Source of the DNA: Trogon surrucura
Taxonomy: Eukaryota > Chordata > Aves > Trogoniformes > Trogonidae
Length of the DNA stretch: 64,000 nt
Reading direction: 5' to 3'
Assembly (NCBI GenBank): GCA_020746105.1
Contig: CM036643.1
Location: 1,506,501 to 1,570,500 of the forward strand
Position 1 is the first letter of the stretch, and every line of letters starts with the position of its first letter. The notes under the pieces are model-generated. The model saw only the letters and a list, made by a program, of their open reading frames with translations. It did no database searches and was not told the DNA's origin. This document shows positions 21,777-37,100 of this stretch, piece by piece. Made by a program: the position numbers and the translations under genes.

Positions 21777-24700
21777 CCGAACCGTGCCGGAGCAAAATAG
21801 CACCCAATCACCGGGAGCCCCAGCACCCGCGCTTCAGCCCCAGAAAAGGCAGTTTAGCCCCGGGCATTGAAAGTGGGGGCTGCCCCGGGCAAGGCGGACG
21901 CAGGGGATGGGGTTGGTCCCTTCGTGAGCCTCCCTGGAGAGCACGGAGAGGGGAGAAAGGGGGAAGGGGCTGTTTGCTGCCCAACCCGGGGGCTCTGAGC
22001 CTGCTGAGGGACGGACGCGGTTGCTGCGGATGCAGATCAGAAGAGGAGCAATCCCCCGGGGTCAGCAGTGCTGAGACATCCCCGGTGAAAACCACTTTTT
22101 GTCTACATTTAGAGTAGGTCCTTTGCCTTCCGACCCCTCCGATTTCCCTGTAGCCCACCGGGGACGTGGGGAGGGATGTGCTGCTCACTGCAGCTTCCTG
22201 ATCACAGGAGGTAGAGAGGAGATGAAGCATCTCTCATCAGGGGAGCTGAAAAGGACCCTCGGGCACTGGACCTGAATATGTGAGGTTACCCAGAGCCCCC
22301 AGCACGGGCAGGTGGAGCCTCGGGCAGGAGTGCCCGGCCCAGGGGACGTGGTGCAGTCATGGCTGGTGCCAGCCCAGCACATCTCGGACACATCTTGCTT
22401 TGAGAACATCTGTCCTACGGAGAAACACTCCTGAAAGGCTTCAGGTTTAAAAAAAAAAAAAAAGAAAAAGCAAACCCTTGAAACCATGACGTTTCACATC
22501 TGCAGTATCGACGCTTTTCTTTTGCAGAGGTGTGAAATGTCTTTGATTGCAAGATCTAACGGAGGAACAAATTGGGCACTGGCATCCCAGAGCCCCCCCT
22601 TTGCCAGGGCTCCAGGCACCAGCAAGGCTGGGTCACGCTCCTGCTGCAGGACATGCAGCAAATTTGGGAGCACTCGTCTGCTTTCCAGGGCAGGGATCTC
22701 CCCTCTTTGGCAGAGACAGGACCAAGCACGCCGTGAATGCTGCTGTGGAATAAATAACTCTCTGCAGAAGCCGAGTGCGGACGGAGGAAGGGACGAAGCT
22801 GCAAACGCAGCCCCCCGCGCCGCGCCGGGGCTGCGGGTGCACGTGCCAAGGGTGGTTTTCTCAGTTTTATTCCCGCTTAACTGGCAGGGTGTGTTTGCTC
22901 TGTAAGGAGGCAATGAAAGTAGATCATCAACACACCAGATCAAACTCCTTTCTTCTCCCAATTAACCACGTTTCCTGTGGTGCTCGCCGGTTCGGAAGCT
23001 TGCTCCTGCCTCCTGTGGGAGGGCCGGTCCTCCCCGGAGAGAACCCGGGCGTTGAACAGGCAACGGCCACACGCACAGAGCTTGGGCAAAACATCCTCAC
23101 ACTTCGTCCTCGCGTGGGGCCACGGGACAGAGAGCTCCCCTCACCCTTCCCAAGACCTTTCAACACAGAGTTCCTGCAGCGGGGAGAGACCAGGAGCATT
23201 TTTGCCTCTCCCTGCTCAGCTCTGAGCAGTTCCTCATGGCGCTGCAAAGCCTCGATCTCCACCAGTTAATTTTTGTCAGGCAGATGGAGGAAAAAGATTC
23301 CCAGGGTCTTAATATCTTGAACCCCCCTAAATCCTGCCTTCTGCCTTGCCCTGAGACTGATAAAAGTGTCTCTGGGGTGGGGTTAGCTCAGAGAGGTGGA
23401 AACACGATCTGGCTGTGAGAGCGGGCAGAGAGAAAGCTGCTGATGGAAGAGCTCAGGAGAGCAACCGAGCAGCACGATGGCGGCACAGGCGAAATATTGA
23501 CTCTCTCTGGCTTTGTCTCGAGAACACAAATCTGTCTTTTCCAACTTCGCAGGCTGTCACCTTGCCTTGGGCGGACACGGGTGTGTCTCTGGCCACGGTG
23601 CGTTGGCCTCCGAGGCTCCTCCGCGGCTTCGTGGTTTTTCGGTCCGGATGGACCGAGTTGTGCTGCAGCATCCCCGCGCTTCTATGGCAACGCTCGCTTA
23701 TCCTCCCACCAGGACATAATCTTCTATCTCCCCGTCTTTAATAACTTGCAGTCAAAAGGCAATCACAAAGACATAAAATTAGTCACCGATTATTTTCAGC
23801 ACAGGTTAGTTCTGGCGATGAATTCTCCTTCTCTCCATGCAATTCCTCCTCTCCCCAGAGCCCCTATTGCTCTGGCAGCCCCAACTTGACTCTGTCTCCT
23901 CCAGCCACAGGTCCGAGAGGAGGCAGGTGCTCGTGCTGCTTAGGCAGGTGGGTCTCCTGCTGCCCTGGCTCTTGGCCCAAACCCAGCAGATCACGGTGCT
24001 GGCTGTGGGTCTTTTCTCCAGATTTCAGCCCTGGCTCCACAGATCCACCAAAGTGCTCTCCCAAGGCCTGGGAATTGAAAACATCCTTCCAGCTCTTGAA
24101 GCACATGTCCTTTAACCCCTCACATAGGCAGGTTTGGGCTCTTGACCTGATTGTAAGACAGGAATTCGTATGTTGTCTGCTCAGCCCACGTCCCCGGTAG
24201 CTCTGCAGGTCAAGCCCTAGTCCAGCAAGAGCCCTGTCACCTCCACGCTGGCATCGTCCCTTTGCGTGGCTGGGGGTGGCAGTGGGTGCTGGCTGATCCC
24301 AGGCTCCACAGGTGAGTTCTGAGGTTACTGGGAAGCAGCTGCCAGGACCAAACAAATACCTGCTGGAGATGAACGTGGGGCTCAGGCCAGGCGTTGCACA
24401 GGCTTGTCGTAGGTGCTTGGTGTCTCTGAGCCCTCCACCCTTCCTTAGATGTGGTTGGAGGTTGCCACTGGGCTGAGATGCGATCGGAGGGGGAAGCAGT
24501 GCTGGCAGCTGGAAAAGAGGATCACAGAAACACGAGTTCTCAGGGAAATCAGGTGAAAGAGCATCCTGAGTCCTTGCACGATCGAAAACCTAAAGGCACA
24601 GGCGTCCCCATAGCAACCTGGCCATGTCCCAGCGCCGACAACAATATTCTGCTGACCCAAAATTCCTCTTTCAGTTGGATCCAGCATACATCAGCTCTTC

Positions 24701-27700
24701 CCATCCTGAACGGCTGCGCAATGTCTGTGTGCTGAAACACAGCTGCTGCCTCCTTACCCCGAGGTAGCAACACACCAGCGTCAGCCAGGGAGATTATTTC
24801 TCCACGCAATTGCGAGAACCACAGCCCTTTACGAGCACTGGCGTTATTAAAGAAGCGCTCGGGAAGTTACAGGAAGCAAAGAGACATCTTCTCTCTGCCA
24901 GCTGTGCTTCTCCTGTCAAATCACGATCCGTCATCACGGGAGATTTTAGATACGTTGAGCTGAGCAATCTCCTTGTGGAGGTGCAGCTAACTGAAAGCCT
25001 CGAGTGTTTTGGAAGCTGGATGTTCCTGTGGCTTCTCGCCACCAGGCACTGCAGTGGGGTTGGGCGGTGCTGCCCGTGTCAGAGGGAGCCAGTGGGAGGG
25101 ATGGAGCATCCTCTGCACAAGCCGATGCCCGTGGCTGATAGCTGGATGGGCTCCGCTGCGATGCCCAGGCTGGATGCTTGCAGGTCACGGCCCTGCTCTG
25201 CTCAGCTCATGGAAAGCATTTGATAGCAGAGAACCACTGCAAGAACACAGACCTGGGCCCTTCCTCACAGCATCAGTGATTTGGTTCGCTGGGAAAACAG
25301 AGCTGAGGGTATCTTCTGCCTCCTTTCCTGGGGCAACTGTTTGAAACAGTGTGGAACTGGAGAGGGAAGAGATGGGAGCTCTGCAGGACAGGTACCACCT
25401 CATGCCAGCCCCTGCTTTAACAAATCACAGCCTGCAGCATCTTCGAGGACCCTCTTCTTCCTCTTACCCTGAGCTTGTAGCTGTGGGTGAACCTGGTGGG
25501 ACAGCAAGGCAGAAACACCATGTTTAAAGGCAGGAGGACACCCTGCCTGTGGACCACCACGGGGTCTTCAGGACCAGGTCTTTAGCCTTGCAGAGCAAGC
25601 ACCAGTTTAACACATTCATCCAGAGAAACTGCCCCATGTCACCTCAGGCTTTCCATCCCCGAGCCAGAGCTGGCCAACTGTCCGTCCAGCTTCAGAGCCG
25701 TGGCCGTGCTGGACCCAATCGCATCCCGATCGCATTCAGGGTCTGGCTTCACCCCATCCCCTTCGCTACGAGCTGTTGGAAGCATCGATCCCTCAGCGCG
25801 CTCTACGGTCTCCAGGTATTCAGAGCAGCTCTACATTAAAGCCAATCTGATCACACTTTAATCCACGTGTGACCTAAATACTCCGATTTACAAATCTCAG
25901 AGGTTTTCGCTCCCTTTGCCTGGCAGAAGGAGCAGCATTCAGGTCAGCGGGAACAGAAGATGCCGGATCCCATTAAATGCTACTTTTAGTCTCGGCTGCT
26001 TTCAGTAATTGTTCCATGATCCGTTTTCTCACAGCCCAGCGCCGCTTAGGGCTAATCATTATTCTCTTTGAAGATTTACAGCTGTTTGTACCTCCGAGGA
26101 GAATACAAGTACGCGACTGTGTTTGAACATGACATTTCAAATGAGCTGTCCTTGGAAGTGCCGTCTGGGGACGGGGAAAGCGGCCGCGATGCTCGTCCCT
26201 CGAAGGGCCAGCACTGGGGGCTGCGGCTCTGCCAGTCTGAAACAGCCACGTTGGGGGAAACCGAGGCAAAAGTGGACTAAGGGAAAAGCAAAGTATGGGT
26301 AAGGGGTGCCAGGGAATGGCAAATCTTCCCCTTTTTGGGAGGGCAGCATCCAGATTGTTAGTGCCTTTTTCCGGAGGGGTCGGTCCCCCTGTGCTGGCAC
26401 CGTGGGGGCTGCAGATGTCGACCTGTTCCTCCCTTTCTGAACCACCTGCAACGAAAGAGCCGCTTCCCCCTGCTCTGAGCCCTGCAAACAACACAGAGCA
26501 TCGAGAGCCAGAGGGTTCTGCTACTGGAGCTGCCCCGTGCAAGGGATGAGGGGCTGGTCCCCTGCTCCTGGCAGCAGATGACGGCACCTACTGGAGAGTA
26601 GGTCCTCATGGTTTTAGCACCTTTCCCAGTACAAAGTCCACTGCAAAGCACAGAAGGAAGTCCTGCAGCGACAGCAAAAAGAGCAGGAACTTCCACCCCA
26701 TACACCCTTTTGGCTGGGGTATCCCAATTTCCCAGTGTCTCCCCAGTTCCTCATTTCTCTCTTGCTGTTGTCAGACAAGAAATTTCCAAGTTACAATTCA
26801 GCAGACTTCAGAACCCAAAAGTTTCATATGTGCGAGGCTTGTGCTCTCCCTGCTTCACATCACGTATTTCTTAGTTTCTTTGTGACTCTGGAGAGCTTTG
26901 GGTCCTGCTTTTGTAATAAAAAAGTCCCCTTAACAAGACCAACACTGTCTCCTCTGGTGCTGCTTGTCCCTGTAAGGAACTTGCTGGGATCCTCACGAAT
27001 GTTTTGTCATCTCTCCGAGGTTTGGAGACTTCCATGATGACTTTCCTTTTCCAAAATTTTAGCTGGTCTCTAAACTGCTAATTATAATCAGCACAGAAAA
27101 GGTTGGGACCTGGGGGACAAGGCTTTTGAGTGAAGTTTCCTTCTGCTCCAGCTTTCCCTCTCCCTCCTTGCATAAAGCAATGCCAAATCAAGTACATTAT
27201 GTAATAGTAACAAGCAAGAATCAAATCGTTTAGGCCTCAAAATAGCAGCAAACTCCCTTTCCCAAAGCCACATTCTCAGCTATTCAGTTTTCTCTCCTTT
27301 TCGCCCACCACCCTTAACGTCATCCTGCAGAGCAGGTTTTGTCCAGTGCAAGCAATTCTGCTGCAAGGAGGAAAATTATTAATGGTTTGCATGTGCCCTG
27401 CTCGCCACTCGGTAGGAACTGCGGGGCTCTGGGCTCCCACCCTCCTGGGCTAAATTAGAAGGCATCACAGCTCGTGATCTTTAATTTTCTAGCCCTTTCC
27501 TGAAACATTCCTGCGGGCCCTTTGTTCCTAAACCACGTCCTGCTCAAACAGCACGCAGCAAGATTTGTATTTAAAATAAGGCCTGAGACTCCCCACGGCC
27601 ACGACCGAACTACAAAAAACTCACGGCCGCGGCTGGCTGAAGCAAAGGGGCAGAGACTGGAGCACCCTCCCTTGCCATAAACCCAATTTCTGCTGTCCCC

Positions 27701-30700
27701 ACACCCCCAAGCACCCGGAGCTGGGGATGCCAGCACCCAGAGCCCGCGTGGTTTTGGCTGGAGCTGACGGTTGGCAGCCAAGCAATTAAATCTCCCCTCC
27801 ACCCCACAGCACAAATGCAAAAGTGCTCTGGGAGCGTCGGTCCGCGTTGGGCACCCGCAGCCAGGAGCTTGCGTGGGACCCGTCCGTGCGGCACTAAGAG
27901 GAGAGACATCGCCGTGTTTGGGGCTCACGGGTCAGCGTTCGTGCCCACAGGGCTCTGCTGAATTGCAAATGCTTCGCTCGAGATGTTGGCTCACAGGCCA
28001 GGAGGAGCGTTGCCACTGTAAATCCAAGGCAGTTTCTCTGAATCCGCGGAGTTACGCTGGATTTGCAAGGAAATTGCGGCGCTGTGGTTCTTCGGTACCA
28101 AAAAGGACCATCTTTAGGAGTGGTGCTGGTCCACAGCTCCCCGCCGTCACCAGAAGGAAGCAAATGCCTTGGAAAAAACAGGCTGCACTCCCCCATTTGC
28201 TGTGGTTTAGGTGGAAATTTTTATGGATGACAGAAGATTCAAGAACGAACCTTGAAGGAAAGCAGGTTCCTTCAACAAAAGGGAACTCCTTGAATGAAAG
28301 GGATCTCCTGCCCACCTGGCTGGGGGAAGGTCTCTAAAGGGACTCGGACAAGTCCCTCCATGCGGGTGGCTCCCGAGTTAAGCAACCATGCACTCCAGAG
28401 CACTGCCTTGGGTTTTATGCTGCCCTCTCACCGATACCACACGATCATGTGAGTACCGAGGCTTGTTCTGACTCCTGAGCCTTCCCTTTTCCCTCCCAAA
28501 GAAACCAAACAACCTCCTTTTCATTCCGGTTCCAGCAGCCCGCGTCGTATTTTGGGGCAGGACGGAGCCCTTCACGCTCACGCCTTGGATCACAGCAGCA
28601 GAGTTTGGCACAGACCGGATTAGTTCCCATGATCGTCTACGACACCAGTCTGGTATTTCTTGGCAAAAACGGCGCAAAGGAACGAAATGAGCCCCGGGAC
28701 GGGGCAGGTAGGTGCAGAGACACGCACGGGAAATGGCAGCGCGCCGGTGTTTGCTTGCGTGCACGGCTAGCGAGGACTTGAGGCAGGAGCCTGCGGGCTC
28801 CGGTAGTAACAGCTATTGAAAGTGATGATGGAATTATTAAAAAACGGCAACACCGGTGCAGGAGTGGGCAGAAGAGACGAGCTGCTCTGCAGCCTCCTCG
28901 CAGCAGCAAGGCGCTCGGCAGCCCTGGCTGCCAGGCTCTGTCACCTGTCCCCCTCCTTGTGGCTCTTGTCCGGGGAGTCCTCAAATGACCCCAGAAGATT
29001 TTTGTGGCTTTGGGCGTACAGCCCAGCTAAAGGACGAGCGACCTGGATGCAGGCGTTGGCTCCATCCTGGGCGGAAAAGGCAGGCGCAGCGGTGGAAGGG
29101 GGCCTGGCAGGGCGTTGGGCAGAAGCTGCCTTGTCCTTTCCCAGGGTTTGACTCTGAAGCGCAGCTGCCCTCGAGTGGTGTCTCAGGGGCAGGAGCGAAG
29201 CCCACAGAGGGATGCCCCTTGCGACACAGCTCCGAGACAAACCTTTAAATGCGACTGCCCATAGTGTCATGAGCTCCCCTCCCTCCTCCTCGTCCCACAA
29301 CTGCCCAGCCTGCTTTCCAGGCGATTCCTTTTGCTGCTTTTTTTTCTTTTTTTTTTTTGTTCCCGTGAAATGCAAACAACAGCCTGAAAGAATTCCCTCC
29401 CTAAGCCCCGATTTAGACCCCAAACTTGCCATTCCAAAATCATGAGGGTTTTTTTTAATTTCTTTTTTTTTTTTTCTGTAGGCAATGTTGCAGAAGTCTC
29501 TGGCACCAGCATCTCCCCCAAACCTGTCTCCAAACCCCACGTTTGCCAGGCTCAGGAAGGAGCCAGGTCTCACCAGCACAGCAGAGCACGGTCTCTCCTC
29601 TGGTCTCTGCAGGGATGCAGCTGATTTCATCTTCTAGACATCTGGGGATTTTAACAGCAAAAGTGAGAAGAGCAAAAGACACCTCCCCTTCAACCACTTG
29701 TGCTCCTCCAGACGGGGGGGAAGAGCCCCCTCTGTCCCCATCAGCCTCTTGCCATGTTGAATGGATCCCACACACCTGAAAACCAGGTGATGACACCTCT
29801 AACAGCTCACTGATTATTTCTGACCCTACATAATGCGAGGAGAAATGCTGAGGGGAGAGAGGCCCACAGAAGTTAATCCCATCTGGGCAACCAACCACCC
29901 CCAACTTGCTCTGAGGTCACCGCTGGGCTCTTCTGTCCTACAGTGACCAGGACCAGGAGCTGTTGGTGACCCAGCAGGTGGCGAGAGCAAGGGAATGAGG
30001 AAGAAGCCTGGAGAAACCAACCAGCCCGCGCCAGGATCCCGTTCGGAGTGTTTTGCTCCTGTTCTCAGAGGTGAATGATCTCATCGGAGAAGCATCAAAA
30101 GCAGCAAACCCTTTCTGCAGGTGAATGAACAACAGAGCCAGGCTGAGAACCGCGGGACAAGCCGAGACAGGTCGCGGCACAAGGCAGAGCCGGGGTTTGG
30201 CCGCAGGGAGGTTCGGAGCTTTGGGCTGCCTCGTGGGAACTTCTTTTAAAGTCGGGCTGGGGAGGAGCCTTGGTGAGTAATTGCTCCGCGGCAGGTCCAA
30301 GAAGTGAATAATTTTCCAAGAATAAAGGTTAAAAGCCTAGAGACTCCAGTGAAAGGCACTCTATAAATAGGACCGAGTAGGCAGAGCAGTGGCAACAACA
30401 GGCAGAAAAACTTGATGGGGAAAAGGGGTGGAAATGATCTGACACCCACATTGAGATTGGACACGCGCTTGCATCTTCCAAGCAGATGTTTTAGGTATGC
30501 TAATATAGCAAAGAGTTTGGGTTTTGGGTGTTTTATTAAAAACAAGTTTCAGACATCCCTCTGAGAGCACGGCCCCTTGCACCTCGTGCCCGATGACAGC
30601 AACGAGCTGTCTGAAACCTTCCTGCCCCAGCAATACGTGACTCGGCTCGTCCCCGGGCCAGAGCATCGTGCCGGTGCGTGGGACAAGGCATGAGGACAGC

Positions 30701-30927
30701 AGCCGAAATTCAGTGTGGCTCAAACCACCATGCGGGATGATTTCTGCTGTGGCCAGAGAACCAGAGGAGCTTTCCTCCTGATCCCTGTCCTTTGTGCCCC
30801 GTCCCCAGAGCCCTCATGCCCCTCTGCGGGCACAAGCGGGGTGCCCTGGCACTGCACCTGCCTGCCCGTGCACAGAGCTGCATCTCCCTCTTTCACTCAA
30901 ATAAGAAAATAATCCATGCCAGGGACT

Positions 30928-31196
30928 TTTTAAAAGAGTGTCCAGCAATAGGACACGGGGAAATGGATTTAAATTGAAGGAGAACAGGTTTAAATTGGCT
31001 CTTAGGGAGAAATTCTTCAGTCCCAGGGTGGCAAGACTTTGGAATAAATTGCCCAGAGAGGCTGTGGCTGCCTCCTCCCTGGAGATGCTCAAGGCTGGGT
31101 TGGATGAGTTCTTGAGCAACCCGGGCTGGTTAAGGACTAGTTAAGGAGGCTTGGATCAGATGATCTTGGATCAGACATTCTATGATTCTATGACTT
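30928..31196 (+). mobile_element. CR1 LINE 3' fragment
   Basis: About 270 bp of CR1 3' sequence in sense orientation. It covers the end of the reverse transcriptase frame (translating to NKLPREAVAASSLEMLKAGL), gatgatcttggatcaga and the terminal octamer tail attctatgattctatga. It belongs to the same subfamily as the copy at 52285-52870. Confidence 0.92.
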
Positions 31197-34100
31197 ATCC
31201 CTCCTTCCAGTTTATTTGTTGCTGGTTAGTGCTTTCTGCAGTTATTAGGAAGGGGGGGTGAGGTGCCAGCTAGCATGATCGGGTACGCTTTGGTTCTTTA
31301 AAAAAAAAAAGAGCAATAACCCATCTGCAATAAATGAGCTAATGCTGCTCAGAGATTTCCGAGACGCTGTGGATGTAACTGTGCAAATGTCAGCTCAGGG
31401 CTTACGACAAGAAAAAGGCATCCTAGGGGATTGCGGCGGGCGGTGCAGAGATGATGTTAGAAAAAACCCACCCCGTGCTTGCAGGAATCCCCTGTACACT
31501 GACATCTTGACTGCTGCCAGCAGCTTTGGTCACCTCCAGAAAGGCACAGATAAGCGAGAGAAAGGGCTGAGGGCAGGAGCAAACGGCGCGTACACACGAG
31601 GAAAGACTGAAGAGAGGAAAAAGTCAGCTTGGAAGAGAAACAAAAACCTGAGAGAGCTCCAGAGAGGGAGCAGTCACTCTCTGATTCACAAAGCACAAAA
31701 ATCAGGGTCCCAGATGCAATTGGCAAGCGACGGCTTGAAAACCAGCAAAGCTCTTCCGCGCGGACACGTAAGAGTCGTGGATCCCATTGCCAAGGGATGG
31801 GGCAGAAGCCAAGGGAAGACCTACTTTGGCAAAGGGTTCCAAAAAACATCTGGAAGAAGGGTCTGCCCTGCTAGACGTGGGAGCCCAAGTCTGGAGTCGC
31901 GGGGTTCAGGGAACCGGCCGCGGCACTGCCCGGCCTGCCAGCGCGGAGCAGACGCAAATCCAGCGGAGTCAGATGATTTACAGGAGCTTTGCAAATGTGT
32001 CCAAGGTTGGAAGCGGGGCTCAGATCTGCACATCAAAACAGATTTCCCATAAATTACCACGTTGAGGCTTTTCATAAAAGTTTAACAGCATGAAGTATGA
32101 TTCATGAGGAACCTGTAAGGTTTAATTAAAGGGGAGAAACTGATCCTGCCATGAAAAACTTCCAGATCCCATGCCAAGCTCATCATCGACTTAATTTACG
32201 GGACGTAAACAGGCCAGAAAATGGCATGAGCAGTAAAGTCGTGTAACTTTTGCCAACGCAGGATACAATGGCTGCGCAAAGGGAGGGTGATTTACAAACT
32301 AAATGAGACAAAGCCAGAGGTGTAGCAAGAAAACAGTGAATAAACTCCTGGGCAGCACAGGATGGGAGGATCTAACCTGTGCTCCGCTCCAGCTACTTTT
32401 TTTGCTACTGCCCCAGTTTCTGCCTCCTGGCATGAAGGTCACTGGTCTAACGCAGCCATGAAATTCCCCGTTGGCTTAAATTACACGTGTCCTTCAAGTC
32501 TCTATCCCTAGATCTTGAACCGTCAAGGCTGCCATGGCAGTGACGTGGACAGAACTTCTGGTCTAACTCCAGCGAAACTGATAGAATTACTTTGGATTTA
32601 AACTAGTACCAGCCCCCTCCGGCACCTCACCCGCTGCCGGAGAACGTTTCTCCAGTTTCCCCAGGGCTCCGGCTTTCTTGCCCTGTGCATGCCTCTCGGT
32701 GTAACCATGCCCATGGCGAGATGCAACGTGTGCCCAAAAAGGGATTCTCAGTATTATTCACACGGAAAAAATGCTGCGGGATTGCTTCCCTTCGTGTAAC
32801 TAACTGGTCCCATGACCTCAGTTTCATGATTCTTGATTTCGGAGCGAAACAATTTCCAATACCGAGAAGGGAGAGGCTGCCGGGTTTGTGGGGAAGGTGA
32901 CAGGGAGGCTGCAGCGAGCAGTTGCTTGCAAAAGAGCCCAGTCTGGGAGCCACACCTAAGATGAGCTTGGCTCCAGCCTTGCCCACACCATCTTTCCGGT
33001 GTTTTTTGTGCGACCATGAGCAAATCGATGATTTGGGACCCTGAGCAATATCTAAGAGCAACACAAACCTGTTGCTGGACACGCCTTTGATGGGGTGTTC
33101 ATGAGTCCCTAAATAGAGCAGCTCTTCACTGACGTGGAGAAGAGGGACGTGAAGAATTCAAAACCAAGAAGGGAGAGGAGGTCACCGCAGAGCTGCTCGA
33201 GTTCAGCTGCAGTTTCACAAACGCTTTAAATATCGCTCCTGGCTGTCCTGTCCGGGCCTGGGTAGGGTAGAGAAAGCTGAAAATCTTGGGGGGGGGGAAA
33301 AAGTGAATGCCTAGAGGGGAATGCCAGGAGCTGCTCCCTGATTGTACAAGATGCCTCCAGCTCCTCGCCTCCCTCGCTTGCTGTAAGAACCGGGATTTTG
33401 CAACAAATATGAATCTGGGTACTGAAGAGTGGAAGGAACTGCGATCAGGAGGCTCGTGGCACATCCCTGAAGCACCCCACGGGCAGCCCCAGGCTGTGGC
33501 ACCACAGCTCAGTACCTGGGACAAAAACCAGCCGGCCTCCTGCTCCATCCCCCACCTCGGAGCCGGCTCTCACCGCCCTTCAGGAAGACACCAGGTGCGC
33601 AGGAGGGATTTCAAAGCAGAAGAAAACACATCGAAAAGGCCGAAATATATGCAAAAAAGCCCAACCCAAGACTCTTGGGTGCAAAAAGTGTTGCAGGTGC
33701 CAGGTACACACGGGGAATGTTTGAAGAGCACCAGCTCACACCACGGGTGAGGGAAGATCAGCCTGTCAGGGCAGCCCATCGCATTCCTGCAACGGGACGG
33801 GGCTGAAGTTCACAGACGGGAGAAGATCGAGCAGGAAGGTCTGGGGCAGAGGCACAGGCTCACCGAGGCCGAGCGCCGCGTCCAGACCTGCGGTGGGCTC
33901 TGCCGGGGGACAACCCCACTGCCTCGCAGTGTTGCACCTTCCCTTTCTGTAAACAGAGGAAATAATATTTGCTGTGCTCTCTGCATCACAGGAAGGTAAA
34001 TAAAGTCACCAAGATGGGTTGTAGAAGTTCCTAGATGAGTTTACTAGAGCACTTTGTATTTTTGTCACAAGGTTTAACCCTAATTCCACCATCCCCAACC

Positions 34101-37100
34101 ATACAACATCTTCCAGGGCTTTGCCCAGTTCAGCTTTCAGCATCCAAACAACAAGTTTTTTCTGCTCCTCATCTCAAGACAGGATCCGCTGCTTGCCACA
34201 TCCCACAACCAGCAATCATCCTTGACACCCAGCCTATAATTTCCATTTATTTAGCTTAATCCTTTTCACAATACACCATCTATGCTGCCGCCTTCCTTCT
34301 TCAAGCACTTGCCACTCACGACTGGAAGCGACCGCTCAGCCGACCTGCAACATCTGCTCCTTTCTTTTTCGGGGGACAAATCCAGGTCCAGCACAGAGCC
34401 AGCTCCTGAGCTTTCTGCCCTGAGCTTTCCCATCTCCATCCTCCCAGGGCAGATAATTTAAAGCACTGGTGAGGCCGGCACGTATTTTGCAGCACTGGGA
34501 ATGGTCTGGGGAAGGGAGCGCAGGGGCAATGCAGAGCGGTGAGGGAAGGCAGGGCTTGCAAAAGGAATTAAAAAAGCCAGCCTGGTCAGCTCCAATCCCT
34601 GACAAAAGCCTTGCAGCTGCGTATCACTGGGCTTGTCTTTTTTTTTATACCTGAGAATGTTGTGGTCAGGACTGGAAAGAAAGCACAAGGAGAGCAAGAG
34701 CAGGAGTGAAAGAGAAAAGCCGGGCAGCACAGGGAGCAAAGGGAGGAGGAAGCATAAAAGGGAGAAGGAAAAAAAAATTGAGGATGTGGGTGAGCAAACG
34801 AGCCAAAAATTTGGGTAAAAAAAAGGCAGGGTCTGAAAAAAAAGCGAAAGAAGAAAACCGGAACACCACGGCCAAGCAAACCCACAGGGGAAAGGCAGGA
34901 GGAGAGTGCCTGGTCAGCTGCGAAGGAGCACGGAGGGGACAGACGGACACATGGAGCTCCCGGGGAGGTGACCGGCAGCATCACCCGGGCCCAAGAGTGT
35001 GTCCCCGTGTCTCTGCCCGGGGAAGCGCGCACCCAGCGTGGTGGGTGCCCCGAACGGGCAGCGACGGACCCCAGGCAGGCAGGCAGGGGGACCAGCACCC
35101 TCTGCTGCGGCCCCGCCACGGCCACCTCTCCCATCTGTTTTCGCTTGTGCCAGATGGAAAGGGGAGGGAGGGATGGGGGATGGGGGCCGCATCGCTGGGA
35201 TGTCGGGGATTCATTTCTTTCTATTCTTCTCCCCGTGACATTTAAATGGCTGGCCCCAAAACGCTTTCTGATTGCTGTGTGTTTTTTCCCAGTGACACAA
35301 AGGCGAGGCTTTTTCAGAACAAATCGTATAGAGGCAGGGGAAAAAACATTAAAAAAGCAGCAGCTCTGACCCCATAGGCACATACACCTCCCTCCTCCTC
35401 CTCCCCCTCCCCTACGAGCGTGTTTTGGAGCTGCTCAAGCGATGGGGAGAAGGAGCGGGAGTAATTTTCCACGGATGTGGGGAACAATTGAGCCCCGCAT
35501 GGTTTTCATCGTTAAAATGCTTCCCTCCGGCAGTTTATGTTCATCCCCACCAGACAAAGGCGATACGCATGCAGGGACCAGTTTAGTCTTGCTGCACCCG
35601 CGGGGGGTGAGGAGTCGAGGTGCAGGGCGACGGGGAGGGCGAGTGGGGGAGAGATGCTAAACCCACGCGGCGGGACCCGCTCCAGGTCCTCTCCCTGCAC
35701 GGGCAGGGGATGTTGGAACCCAGCTCTGAGTCACCCTTACTCAGCCCCGGCGCAGCTGGTCTGGGGAGGGGAGAGGAGTCGGGGCAGCTTTGGCACCGAG
35801 GAAACGAGCACGTGGGTTTAGGGGGACGCGTTGCTGGTGTGGCATCGGTGTTTTTGCACGCGCGCGGGCGGCTGGAAGCCACATCGCGTCGCGGCGGCAC
35901 TCGCTTGAGCCTCGGGCTGCCGGCCTGGCTTCTCCTGGGATCCAGCCCCTCCGCTCACACGGGGTCTCCAACCAGCCTACAGACATGGGAGACCACATTC
36001 CCCGTCCTCTGTGCCAACACCAGCCGGCAGCGGGATTGCTCCCCGCGAGGAGAGCGTGTGCTCATGCTGAGGACGGGTGCTGGTACCACATTTGTGACAG
36101 GGGGCTTTAGAGGGGAGCAAGGGGATGGGGGCACCCTCAGTATTGTCTCCTCAACAGCGCAGCCCAGAAGGGGCTCACCGGGGCTGGGGTCATCAGATTG
36201 GGGAGTGGGGCTCGAGTCCTGAAGCACAGCAGGGCAATCCCCAAGTCGAGCAAAGCCTCGCCACGATGTTTTTTCCTCTTTGTCCTCAATTCCCTTCCCA
36301 TCTCCTCTCCTTTTAGGTGGAGAAATGTACTTCAGTCACTGGCAAGGGGTCCCCAGCTCTGAGCATCACCCACCGCCCCCTCAGGGGGAAGGAGGATGAG
36401 GTCCAAGCCCTCAGATGTCCCCTGCCCAGGTGTCAACCCTATGAAAAGCACAAATGGTTTTTATAGCACAGATCTGCCCCAAATAAGAGACACAGGCTTT
36501 TGCAACTAAACGAGCTTTTAGCTGTCTGTCTCCAGGACCTGCAGGAGAGCAGGGTGCAGACTTGTGGCTGGCAGCTTCGCTACTCTTGCCCATCAAGTCC
36601 CAGCATCATCCCTGTGCCCCTTTTTGCACCCCTTCCCCGAGCAGTGCCTACTACATCATCCTCAGAAACGCGCTGCTCGCTGGGCACGCCGGGCTGAAGG
36701 GGCAATGCCACCAGTCTCATGGGAACCGTGTCAAAAGAACCTCTAGCCCCGAGCGCAGAGAGATACGAAAAGTGACCAGATTTCACACGCGCCAAAACCC
36801 GCCTTCGTTCTTTATCGAAGATCAGCTGAACAAACTCAGGCTCAGACTCCTGGCGGAAGATCTCTACGCAACATTTCTGTGGTGCAGAGTGAGGTTTTGC
36901 CAAACTCCTTCCACCTCGATACCAGCGAGCCAGTGGTTCAGACCAATGCTGGTTTGCACCCTTTTGCCAGACCACTGAAGAAGGCTTTCAACGAAACATC
37001 AAAGCAGAGACCCAAATGAATCACAGGATCCAGCGCTGAGGCTCCAGCTGCCCTTTCAGAAACACAACAGCCTAAGCCCTCACATCCTTGTTGAATTATA

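Noticed and set aside
34586-35383. 265 codon minus-strand open frame in the gene-poor interval
   Set aside because: Phe/Ser-rich low-complexity translation of purine-rich DNA on the other strand, with no recognised domain or splice partner.
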